Assembly (NCBI RefSeq): GCF_000737785.1
Contig: NZ_JPRO01000002.1
Coordinates: 1 to 64,000, forward strand
DNA from: Chryseobacterium luteum
Lineage (GTDB): Bacteria > Bacteroidota > Bacteroidia > Flavobacteriales > Weeksellaceae
Reading direction: 5' to 3'
Length of the DNA stretch: 64,000 bases
In this document: piece after piece, positions 25,979 through 33,182 of the stretch
Layout: the number at the start of each line of letters is the position of its first letter
Numbering within the stretch: the first letter of the stretch is position 1
Notes under the pieces: model-generated
Told to the model about the DNA's origin: nothing
Database searches by the model: none
Seen by the model: only the letters and a program-made list of their open reading frames with translations
Program-made: the position numbers and the translations under genes

Positions 25979-26003
25979 TGATCTGTATATGATATCCGAG
26001 ATA

Positions 26004-26162
26004 TTATCTCTTAGCGCGGGCTGCACTAACAGTTAAACTCTTTCTGCCTTTAGCTCTTCTTGCTGCCAAAACTCTTCTCCCGTTTGGCGTAGACATTCTT
26101 TCTCTGAAACCGTGTTTGTTTCTTTTCTTTCTTTCTGATGGCTGGAATGTTCTTTTACTCAT
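26004..26162 (-). CDS. rpmH: 50S ribosomal protein L34
   Basis: The 52-residue protein, read directly from the minus strand, is [20 protein letters not shown], then [20 protein letters not shown] and [12 protein letters not shown]. This is complete L34, with the typical 'RTFQPS..KR...HGFR.RM.T..GR.VL..RR.KGR' pattern. The start is the ATG at 26162 and the stop is TAA at 26004-26006. It stands alone between a full-consensus promoter and a terminator. It is not next to rnpA or dnaA in this window. Confidence 0.97.
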   Translation of the reverse strand: MSKRTFQPSERKKRNKHGFRERMSTPNGRRVLAARRAKGRKSLTVSAARAKR

Positions 26163-26206
26163 TACTATATATTTAAATCGTAATTAATCTATTAATTTTC
26201 AGGTTG

Positions 26207-26237
26207 CAAAGATATAGAAATTTTTAAAAGTTACAAA
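26207..26237 (-). promoter_or_regulatory. Consensus promoter of rpmH
   Basis: The minus strand has TTTG (26234-26237), exactly 19 bases, then TATCTTTG (26207-26214), a complete match to the Bacteroidota promoter consensus. It gives a leader of about 40 bases. Confidence 0.78.
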
Positions 26238-26357
26238 TTTTACTCATCTTTTTTTAGAAATTATTTGAAATGCTTTTTATCTCTATATGGACAAACTGCG
26301 CCTGGAAACGAAATTTTGTGTAAAGAAATAATATATAGATGATTTATTTAAAAGCTC

Positions 26358-26365
26358 TATCTTTG
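26358..26365 (+). promoter_or_regulatory. Candidate -7 box for nrnA
   Basis: TATCTTTG lies 32 bases before the nrnA ATG. No TTG is found at -33. Confidence 0.45.
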
Positions 26366-26397
26366 AAAACTCAAATTTAAAGAAAAATAAACACACG

Positions 26398-27402
26398 ATG
26401 TTTACACCAGCAGAACTTTTAGATATCAATGCATTACTTACGCCTGAAAACAAAATAGTTATCCTTACTCACTATAATCCGGACGGAGACGCTATAGGCT
26501 CCAGCCTGGGATTAAAACATTATCTGGGGGCAAAGGGAATTTCGGCAGAAGTGGTTGTTCCTAATGATTTTCCGAAATTTCTGAAATGGATGCCGGAATC
26601 CAAAAAAGTGATCATCGGGGAGTACAAGAGAAAGTATGCATCCGACCTGATCAGTGGGGCGGATGTTATCTTCTGTCTTGATTTTAATTCTCCTTCAAGA
26701 ATAGGATTGTTAGGTGAATGGCTGGGCAAATCCAAAGCTAAAAAAATTCTTATTGACCACCACCAGCAGCCGGAAAATTTCGATTTTGTGTATTCTGACA
26801 CGGTGATTCCTGCCACTTCACAGATGATCTATCATTTCATTGAAGCAATGGAAGATGAGGAACTGGTGAATCAGGATATTGCAGAATGTCTTTATACCGG
26901 GATCATGACGGATACAGGCGGTTTCCGTTTCCGTTCCACAAGCGCAACGACGCACAGGATTATTGCCAATCTGATAGAGAAAGGAGCCGATCCTTCCATT
27001 ATAACCTCAAATACATGGGATACCAATACAGTTTCCCGTCTTCATCTTCTTGCTCTTGTACTGGGTAGAATAGAAGTGGTAAACGACGGCAAGGTAGCGG
27101 TATTGTCTCTTACAAGAAACGAGCTGAAAGAATTTGGTTTCCAGAAAGGAGATACAGAAGGTTTTGTAAACTATGGGCTGAGCATTGCAGGGGTAAAAAT
27201 GGCGGCTTTCTTTATGGAAGACCTGTATGATGATTTTATTAAAATTTCTTTCAGAAGTAAGGATGATGTGGATGTGAACCAGTTTTCCAGAAAATATTTC
27301 AGCGGCGGAGGGCATATCAATGCAGCGGGTGGAAAGTCAAATGAATCTTTACAGGATACCATAGAAACATTCAAATCCAGATTGACCGGAGAAACTTTAT
27401 AA
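26398..27402 (+). CDS. nrnA: DHH-family nanoRNase / pAp phosphatase
   Basis: This 334-residue DHH-DHHA1 protein has THYNPDGDAIGSSLGLKHYL (motif I), FCLDFNSPSRIG (motif II), ILIDHHQQPENF (the DHH motif near residue 120), YTGIMTDTGGFRF (motif IV) and, in DHHA1, SGGGHINAAGG near residue 305. The motif set fits NrnA, which degrades short RNA oligonucleotides and dephosphorylates pAp, using Mn. The family includes c-di-NMP phosphodiesterases, which cannot be fully excluded. It is followed after 19 bases by an exported WG-repeat protein. Confidence 0.88.
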   Translation: MFTPAELLDINALLTPENKIVILTHYNPDGDAIGSSLGLKHYLGAKGISAEVVVPNDFPKFLKWMPESKKVIIGEYKRKYASDLISGADVIFCLDFNSPSRIGLLGEWLGKSKAKKILIDHHQQPENFDFVYSDTVIPATSQMIYHFIEAMEDEELVNQDIAECLYTGIMTDTGGFRFRSTSATTHRIIANLIEKGADPSIITSNTWDTNTVSRLHLLALVLGRIEVVNDGKVAVLSLTRNELKEFGFQKGDTEGFVNYGLSIAGVKMAAFFMEDLYDDFIKISFRSKDDVDVNQFSRKYFSGGGHINAAGGKSNESLQDTIETFKSRLTGETL

Positions 27403-27421
27403 TGTTCAGATATTTGGATGT

Positions 27422-28732
27422 ATGAAAAGAAGTATTGTATTTTTTATTATCCTTTTTTCTGACATCTTATCTGCACAGGATTGTTATCCTTTTAATCTGA
27501 ATATTCTTCAGTCTCAGTCTGCTGTGGAAGACAGTATCAAACCTGTTTTCAAAGACGGTAGTTTTGTTTTTACCAATATTCTCAATGGCAGGAAAGTTCT
27601 TGATAAAAAATTTCAGGAAGCTTATCCTTTCTTTCATAATATTGCTATTGTAAAATTTAACGATCAATATAACCTGGTAGACAGGGAAGGTGTTTTTTTG
27701 ATTGATAAAAATTTGCCTGATGAATCGAACAGACCGCATTATTCTCGGAATATGCTTGTTTTTAGAGATTTTCAATATTTTTACGGTGCTCAGAATAAAG
27801 AATATGTTCCTGCCAGTGAACGTGAATATTCCAAATCAAAATTTCTTGAAGCCTATAAGTCTGAAGAATCCGGGAAGTATGGTTTTACGGTAACAGATCG
27901 TTTTAATAAAGAGATCTGTCCTCCCATGTACGATAGCATTATATCACTTTCCGAAAATTTTGTTTTGGCAAGAATAGATAAGAAATACGGCTTGGAAAAT
28001 AATACGGCCCATACTGTAATTCCGTATGATTATGATGAGGCTCTTCCTTTTAATAAAGAACAGAATAATCAGGTTCATCAACAATTTTTAGGCTTCAAAA
28101 AAAGAAAAAACTGGTTTTATTTTGACTGGAACGGGAACTTGATTTTAAAATCAAAGCATGAAGTTTCTGTACTTTCAAACTATTCCGGTGATGTTATTGG
28201 TGCCGTAAAGAAAAATGGAAAATTCAGCATCCTGTATAGAAACGGAGTATTAAAGGATTTTTTATTTGACCATGTTTCTGAAAACGTCAATCTTGGTTTT
28301 ATCGGAAATGATGTTTATTACATCAATTCCAACCAGACGATGTCTGCATATTATTCCTATGATCCGGAGCAGAAGTTTGATAAAATCTCAATTCGGGAAG
28401 TCTCTCCTTTCGGGTATTGGTCGGAACTTACAATAGATAAAAACACCGTGACTTTTAAAGATTCAGAAAGTAAAGGTAAGATGGTAGAAAAAAAGACCGA
28501 TCCTAAGGCCTGGATGAAACTGTATGAGCTCTTTTGCTGGTGCGATTATATAGGTTTGGGAGAGAGCGGAAACAGAACCAAAGTTGACGGAACCGATATT
28601 TTTGTGAGGATTTATAAAGATGGAATAAGCATTCCTAAATATACACCTAATTTTTACGGAGTATCGGAAAAAATAGGGGATTTCGGCAATCTGCTTATGA
28701 ATTTCCGGGAGCGTGGGGTGGTTAAAGACTGA
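27422..28732 (+). CDS. Exported WG-repeat-like protein
   Basis: The 436-residue protein has a signal peptide (MKRSIVFFIILFSDILSAQD). The body contains WG-type repeats: FHNIAIVKFNDQYNLVDREG, YGFTVTDRFNKEICPPMYDS with FVLARIDKKYGLENN, VIPYDYDEALPF and WFYFDWNGNLILKSKHEVSV. WG repeats are beta segments found in many exported Bacteroidota proteins of unknown job. It probably resides in the periplasm. The last 11 bases overlap the convergent patatin gene. It starts 19 bases after nrnA, so may share its transcript. Confidence 0.7.
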   Translation: MKRSIVFFIILFSDILSAQDCYPFNLNILQSQSAVEDSIKPVFKDGSFVFTNILNGRKVLDKKFQEAYPFFHNIAIVKFNDQYNLVDREGVFLIDKNLPDESNRPHYSRNMLVFRDFQYFYGAQNKEYVPASEREYSKSKFLEAYKSEESGKYGFTVTDRFNKEICPPMYDSIISLSENFVLARIDKKYGLENNTAHTVIPYDYDEALPFNKEQNNQVHQQFLGFKKRKNWFYFDWNGNLILKSKHEVSVLSNYSGDVIGAVKKNGKFSILYRNGVLKDFLFDHVSENVNLGFIGNDVYYINSNQTMSAYYSYDPEQKFDKISIREVSPFGYWSELTIDKNTVTFKDSESKGKMVEKKTDPKAWMKLYELFCWCDYIGLGESGNRTKVDGTDIFVRIYKDGISIPKYTPNFYGVSEKIGDFGNLLMNFRERGVVKD

Positions 28733-29522
28733 CTTTGGAGTATCCCTTCTCCTCCAATGCCTGACAGGTGTACTCGTATACTTCCTGAAACATGACATCA
28801 AGATTTTTCTTGCTGAATAAGCTGAATTTCGTCATTTTAGGAGGGTCTAAAAAAATATCACAGGATTTGGCTTTAGAATAAACCGACTTGGCAATCGCTA
28901 AATGCAGAATCCTGTCAAATTCCTTCATCAGGCTCATATTATTTAATTCATCATAGCTTATTGAATTGACGTGGGAAGCAATCAGAAAATCACATTTATC
29001 AATGATCGGCTCTATGGGAAGGTTATCCAGAACACCTCCGTCAACATATATTTTTTCACCCATTCTCACAGGAGGTAAAATGAACGGAACACTTGATGAA
29101 GCCAGAAGCGGCCCGAAAAGCTCGCCTTCCGAAAAGAAATCCACAATTCCGTGGGTCATTTCTGTGGCGGTGACGTAAACAGGGATTTTTAAGATCTTAA
29201 AATCATTCTCGGGAAAGTGATCATTAAAAAGCTTTAAGATGAAATTTGAGCTGAAAATACCGTTTTTGGAAAGTTTCAGATAAGACCTGGAAAAGAATGT
29301 GGTTTGCTTTACAATATCCATCATCTCATCCGGTGATTTTCCGAAAGAATAAAATGCCCCTACAATGGAGCCGGCACTGGTCCCTGAAATGATGTGCGGT
29401 TTCAGATTGTATTCTTCCAGTGCTTTCAGTACTGCTATATGGGCAATTCCACGCATGCCTCCACCGGAAAGCGTGAGGCCGATAACCGGTGGTCTCTTTT
29501 TTTTGAACGAGAATAAACCCAT
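28722..29522 (-). CDS. Patatin-like phospholipase (RssA-type)
   Basis: The 266-residue protein has the patatin oxyanion loop TLSGGGMRGIAHIAVLKALE, the nucleophile motif GTSAGSIVGA (Ser near residue 43) and the Asp of the catalytic dyad in YVDGGVLDNLPIEP (near 162). It has no signal peptide, unlike the T9SS-linked outer-membrane patatins, so it is probably cytoplasmic or membrane-peripheral like E. coli RssA. It should hydrolyse phospholipid or lysophospholipid acyl chains. Confidence 0.88.
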   Translation of the reverse strand: MGLFSFKKKRPPVIGLTLSGGGMRGIAHIAVLKALEEYNLKPHIISGTSAGSIVGAFYSFGKSPDEMMDIVKQTTFFSRSYLKLSKNGIFSSNFILKLFNDHFPENDFKILKIPVYVTATEMTHGIVDFFSEGELFGPLLASSSVPFILPPVRMGEKIYVDGGVLDNLPIEPIIDKCDFLIASHVNSISYDELNNMSLMKEFDRILHLAIAKSVYSKAKSCDIFLDPPKMTKFSLFSKKNLDVMFQEVYEYTCQALEEKGYSKVSL

Positions 29523-29595
29523 TGAAAGTAATTAATCCCTACTAAGATACAAGAAATTTTGACATACACCGGCTACGCTGTGCTGCCTGGTTATT

Positions 29596-30378
29596 TTACA
29601 GCACTAATTTTTTGGGCAGGTTGTGAAGAAGCTCCGTATTGATAATTTCTGCACAGATTCCCGGTTTTTCCCAGTGTCCGTTGTGTCCGCAGTCCAGGAT
29701 ATAAGATTTTATATTGGTTCTGTCCGGAAGGTGTTTAATCATCGTATCTGTTTTTACAGCATTGTCATGTTTTCCCGCCAGGATTAAAATTTTAGCTTCC
29801 AGATTTTCCAGAATATGTTTTTTGTCCGTTCTTTCCACCATGCCTTTTACGCAGGCAAGAGCTCCCATATTGTTGGTAGAAAGGGCGGTTGCAAGAGCGG
29901 TTTCAATTTTTCCTTCCAGAATATCCCTTTCATTGGGATTGAAAAGATTCGGAATACCAGCTTTGACGTAATGGGCAAAAGCATCCCTGATGATCCTGTA
30001 GCTTTTGATTCGCTGCTGTTTTTTCTCTTCGTCGTCGGGGAAATAAGTAGAGAAGAAGAGAGTCAGGCTTTTAAGAGATTCAGGGTGCTTTTCAGCAAAA
30101 GCCAGTGAAGTATATCCTCCCATAGAATGTCCCAAAAGATGAACCTTATTCAGTTTTTCGTGATCCAGAACTTTTTTTACTTCATCAGCCATCAGTTCCA
30201 TGGTGTGAACCTCTGCTAAGATATCAGATTGTCCATGGCCTGGGAGATCAATTTTCAACAGTGAAAACTGATCGGAAAGATGGGGTTCCATATCGCTCCA
30301 GATGGAAAGGTTTTCCATAAAGCCGTGAAGCAGTACCAAAGTTTCTTTTCCGTTTCCTTTTCTTTCAAAATTCAGCAT
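29596..30378 (-). CDS. Alpha/beta hydrolase
   Basis: The 260-residue alpha/beta hydrolase has LVLLHGFMENLSIW (HG oxyanion motif, about residue 15), the nucleophile elbow LLGHSMGGYTSLAF (Ser near 86), the acid strand ILILAGKHDNAV and the catalytic His in CGHNGHWEKPGICA (about 235). It is cytoplasmic. The family covers esterases, MenH-like lyases and haloperoxidases, and the substrate cannot be told from sequence. It is preceded by the strong terminator that ends the orphan exbD gene. Confidence 0.85.
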   Translation of the reverse strand: MLNFERKGNGKETLVLLHGFMENLSIWSDMEPHLSDQFSLLKIDLPGHGQSDILAEVHTMELMADEVKKVLDHEKLNKVHLLGHSMGGYTSLAFAEKHPESLKSLTLFFSTYFPDDEEKKQQRIKSYRIIRDAFAHYVKAGIPNLFNPNERDILEGKIETALATALSTNNMGALACVKGMVERTDKKHILENLEAKILILAGKHDNAVKTDTMIKHLPDRTNIKSYILDCGHNGHWEKPGICAEIINTELLHNLPKKLVL

Positions 30379-30408
30379 AATCTCAGTTGTTTCTTCAAAT
30401 TTAAATAA

Positions 30409-30436
30409 AAAAAGAGCATTTCAAAAATGCTCTTTT
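30409..30436 (-). terminator. Rho-independent terminator after the orphan exbD
   Basis: AAAAGAGCATTT pairs with AAATGCTCTTTT around a 4-base loop; T runs follow on both strands, longest on the minus strand. It lies 5 bases after the exbD stop. Confidence 0.85.
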
Positions 30437-30440
30437 GGTA

Positions 30441-30965
30441 TTACTTGATTAATTCAGTATAAACTTTCTTTTCCCAGGGTTTTATATCGGTGATACCGTA
30501 TTTTTCTTTTTTAGAAATTGCGATATTGTCCAGAATGTCCACAAAGTTTTTATAATTGGCTTCATCGGTTGGTTTTACAATGACTGTGAAGTTCTCAGGT
30601 TTCGGAGCGTTTTTGTAGGCTTCAGAAATAATCTTCGAGATTTTCACGCCGCTGAAATCAGTTTCTTTCAGGTTTCCTGAATTTAAATCTGTCTCATTAC
30701 TTTGATGGTAAAATACCCTGTTGTCTTTTCCGAGAATAAAGGTAACCTGGTTTTTATCTCCGATAACAGGCCTGTCTATTGGATTTGGGTTAGGATCTTT
30801 TGCCGGAAGTCCCAGATCCATCACATTGGGTTTTGTGAAATTGGTGGTAAACATGAAAAATGTGATCAGTAAAAATCCCAGATCCACCATTGGAGTCATG
30901 TCTACCCGGATTAGTTTTTTCTTTTGCTTGCCTCCCTGTTTGTCTTGTGCAATTACTTCAGCCAT
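30441..30965 (-). CDS. ExbD/TolR-type transporter (orphan paralogue)
   Basis: The 174-residue ExbD protein has a cytoplasmic N-terminus, a single membrane segment starting at the proton-channel Asp (RVDMTPMVDLGFLLITFFMF), and a periplasmic domain ending FTVIVKPTDEANYKNFVDIL. It is closely related to the second ExbD at 55063-55635, sharing RVDMTPMVDLGFLLITFFMF and NVMDLGLPAK. No ExbB or TonB lies beside it and it is a single-gene unit with its own terminator. It could join the ExbB encoded at 53.5 kb as an alternative subunit, or be a recent duplicate. Confidence 0.9.
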   Translation of the reverse strand: MAEVIAQDKQGGKQKKKLIRVDMTPMVDLGFLLITFFMFTTNFTKPNVMDLGLPAKDPNPNPIDRPVIGDKNQVTFILGKDNRVFYHQSNETDLNSGNLKETDFSGVKISKIISEAYKNAPKPENFTVIVKPTDEANYKNFVDILDNIAISKKEKYGITDIKPWEKKVYTELIK

Positions 30966-31104
30966 AATTAATATTTTTAAATGTTAAACGGTTTTTGATG
31001 AAAAGTAAAGTGTTGATACTTATTTGGAGGAATCTATACAAAGTTTATACCTAAAATTGATAAATGATAATAAAATTTTAAATTTATAGAATGTTTGACA
31101 TAGA

Positions 31105-31138
31105 AAAGCCTTAGGAAGTTTTATATTCGTAAGGCTTT
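31105..31138 (-). terminator. Terminator after the T9SS propeller gene
   Basis: AAAGCCTTA pairs with TAAGGCTTT (9 bp) around a 16-base loop, with a short T run on the minus strand. It is the first of three similar terminators at 31.1, 32.9 and 33.1 kb. Confidence 0.75.
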
Positions 31139-31161
31139 ATGAATTTTTAAGAGGATGATTG

Positions 31162-32811
31162 CTATCTGTTTATGAGCAGTTTCTCAGATAGAATAATCTT
31201 TCCATGGTTTTCTGCCTGGATAATGTAGGTTCCGTTTATGAATTGACAAATATTTATAGAAGCCTTTATACCATTATACTTTTCCGAGAATAATTTTTTT
31301 CCGGACATATCGGTGATGCTGATTGTCGACCCCGTAGGAAGATAATCAAGGTAAACAACGTCTTTTGCGGGATTGGGATACACCAAAATCTGATTGCTCT
31401 TAGTTACCTCTGATAGTCCTAATGTTCCGGGGTAACCCAACTTTACGATCAAAAAATCTGCATATGTATAACCACTTGAATATCCGGCAAGAACAAATCC
31501 ACCATCTGTAGTTTTTTCAAGGGATTTAACAGAGGTAATCATATTTTCATGAATTGGTTTTTCCCACACAATGTTTCCTGTTGCATCCAGTTTCATAACT
31601 AAAATATTATAAATGTGAGTGACTGTATCTTCCATATTTATGCTTATAATGTAACCATTATCAGATGTTTGTGTAAGTGATGCAGGGAATTCTCCTATAT
31701 TATTAGATCCAAGATTATTGAAACTGTTTTTCCATTGAATATTCCCTGTATTATTTAGTTTAACCATCAATGTAGTTGAAGGAGTGCTTCCAACAATATC
31801 TCCATCATTTGAAGTAGTAGTAGTTAGTATAGTATAACCGCCATCATTTGCCTGAAGAATTAGAGGTGATCCCGGTTCTTCTCCGCTTCCTCCTAATGAT
31901 TTATTCCATTGAATACTACCAAGCGCGTCCAGCTTTACAATCCAGGTGTCTTTTCCTCCATGATTTCCGATAACATCACCATCGTTAGATTCTGACGTTC
32001 CTGCAATGATATATCCGCCATCAGAAGTTTGCAGAAAATTATCCGGTACATCTTTTCCGCTTCCTCCTAATGATTTTTGCCACTGAATATTTCCTGTACT
32101 ATTTAATTTTACAACCCAAATATCACTATCTCCATGATTTCCTACGTTTGAGTAGGAGCTTCCAACAACGATATACTCTCCATTAGAGGTTTGCTTTATT
32201 TGTTGTGGGAAATCGTCATTAATTCCTCCTAAAGTTTTTTGCCATTGGATATTGCCGGAAGAATTTAACTTTACAATCCAAATATCATAATCTCCATAAT
32301 TTTCTGTAACATCCCCATTGTATGATGATGAAGCGCCAGAAATTATATATCCATTGTCAGATGTTTTGTTAATGGAAAATATGATTTCGTGAGAAGTTCC
32401 GCCTAAAGTTTTTTGCCATTGAATATTTCCTGAAAGATCGAGCTTTATGATCCAATAATCAAGTCCACCATGATTTCCTGTAACATCCCCATTATTAGAA
32501 TTTGAATTTCCGGAAATAATATATCCGTCTGAAAACTGTAATACAGAGTTTACAGTGTCATCATTACTTCCCCCTAATGATTTTTGCCATTGTGTATTTC
32601 CGGACGAATCTAACTTTATAGCAAGGATATTTGAGCTGTTATAAGGGTTTGTATTTCCTACTGTGATAAATCCGCCATCTGATGTCTGTAAAATAGATTC
32701 CGCAGATTCAGAATCTGCTCCGCCTAAAGTTTTTTGCCACTGAATATTTGGGGCTTGGGCATAGAGTGTTAAGCAGCTTAAGGCTGCAAGAATGTAAAAT
32801 AATTTTTTCAT
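31162..32811 (-). CDS. Secreted repeat protein with T9SS type A sorting domain
   Basis: The 549-residue protein has a signal peptide (MKKLFYILAALSCLTLYAQA) and eight repeats of about 55-60 residues, each around 'NIQWQKTLGGxxxD', 'xxILQTSDGGFIxxGxxxSNDG' and 'DIWIVKLNSSG'. This resembles SBBP-type beta-propeller repeats. The C-terminal 75 residues (ILVYPNPAKDVVYLDYLPTG, ITDMSGKKLFSEKY, FINGTYIIQAENHGKIILSE) form the T9SS type A sorting domain, which directs export across the outer membrane and surface attachment. It is probably a surface-exposed adhesin-like protein. Its last codons and stop region are duplicated at 32928-33065. Confidence 0.88.
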   Translation of the reverse strand: MKKLFYILAALSCLTLYAQAPNIQWQKTLGGADSESAESILQTSDGGFITVGNTNPYNSSNILAIKLDSSGNTQWQKSLGGSNDDTVNSVLQFSDGYIISGNSNSNNGDVTGNHGGLDYWIIKLDLSGNIQWQKTLGGTSHEIIFSINKTSDNGYIISGASSSYNGDVTENYGDYDIWIVKLNSSGNIQWQKTLGGINDDFPQQIKQTSNGEYIVVGSSYSNVGNHGDSDIWVVKLNSTGNIQWQKSLGGSGKDVPDNFLQTSDGGYIIAGTSESNDGDVIGNHGGKDTWIVKLDALGSIQWNKSLGGSGEEPGSPLILQANDGGYTILTTTTSNDGDIVGSTPSTTLMVKLNNTGNIQWKNSFNNLGSNNIGEFPASLTQTSDNGYIISINMEDTVTHIYNILVMKLDATGNIVWEKPIHENMITSVKSLEKTTDGGFVLAGYSSGYTYADFLIVKLGYPGTLGLSEVTKSNQILVYPNPAKDVVYLDYLPTGSTISITDMSGKKLFSEKYNGIKASINICQFINGTYIIQAENHGKIILSEKLLINR

Positions 32812-32904
32812 TTGTGTTTATTTGAAATTTTTGTCGAATCTACGAATAAATATTTTCTTCCATTCAATAAAATTAATTAGTGTCATCCTATTCTAAGTGT
32901 AAAA

Positions 32905-32935
32905 AAAGCCTTACAAAATGAACTGATAAGGCTTT
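32905..32935 (-). terminator. Terminator after the duplicated T9SS tail
   Basis: AAAGCCTTA / TAAGGCTTT with a 13-base loop, followed on the minus strand by a run of seven T. It has the same arms as the terminators at 31105 and 33133. Confidence 0.8.
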
Positions 32936-33065
32936 ATGAATTTTTAAGAGGATGATTGCTATCTGTTTATGAGCAGTTTCTCAGATAGAATAATCTTTCC
33001 CTGGTTTTCTACCTGGATAATGTAGGCGCCGTTTATGAATTGACTAATATTTATAGAAGCCTTTA
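32928..33065 (-). pseudogene. Remnant duplicate of a T9SS sorting-domain gene tail
   Basis: These 138 bases match 31131-31268 without gaps and with six differences that I counted (about 96% identity). They hold the equivalent of the last 34 or so codons (KASINI, QFINGAYIVQVENQ, GKIILSEKLLINR) and the TAG stop at 32959-32961. Upstream the frame runs into AT-rich sequence unrelated to the gene, so no start or body remains. Nonsynonymous changes are present but the frame is intact. It is probably the leftover end of a paralogous T9SS cargo gene, or a local duplication including the terminator. Confidence 0.85.
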
Positions 33066-33132
33066 ATAAAAAAAATACAATTGTTATCCTGTCAATTAGT
33101 AAGTGTAGATATTCTTCTGATAAGTGTACAAA

Positions 33133-33164
33133 AAAGCCTTACCAAAATGAATTGATAAGGCTTT
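33133..33164 (-). terminator. Terminator after dsbD
   Basis: AAAGCCTTA / TAAGGCTTT with a 14-base loop, followed by six T on the minus strand, 18 bases after the dsbD stop. It resembles the terminator at 32905 over about 30 bases, including the flanking TAAGTGTA. Confidence 0.85.
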
Positions 33165-33182
33165 ATTATATTGAGAATAATC

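Noticed and set aside
26163..26397. A small RNA or extra gene between rpmH and nrnA
   Set aside because: The spacer is explained by the two divergent promoters; no hairpin followed by a T run and no credible frame was found.
32881..33180. A possible insertion sequence or transposon end at the T9SS duplicate
   Set aside because: The direct repeat is the gene tail plus terminator. There is no transposase, no terminal inverted repeat beyond the terminator stems, and no target-site duplication.
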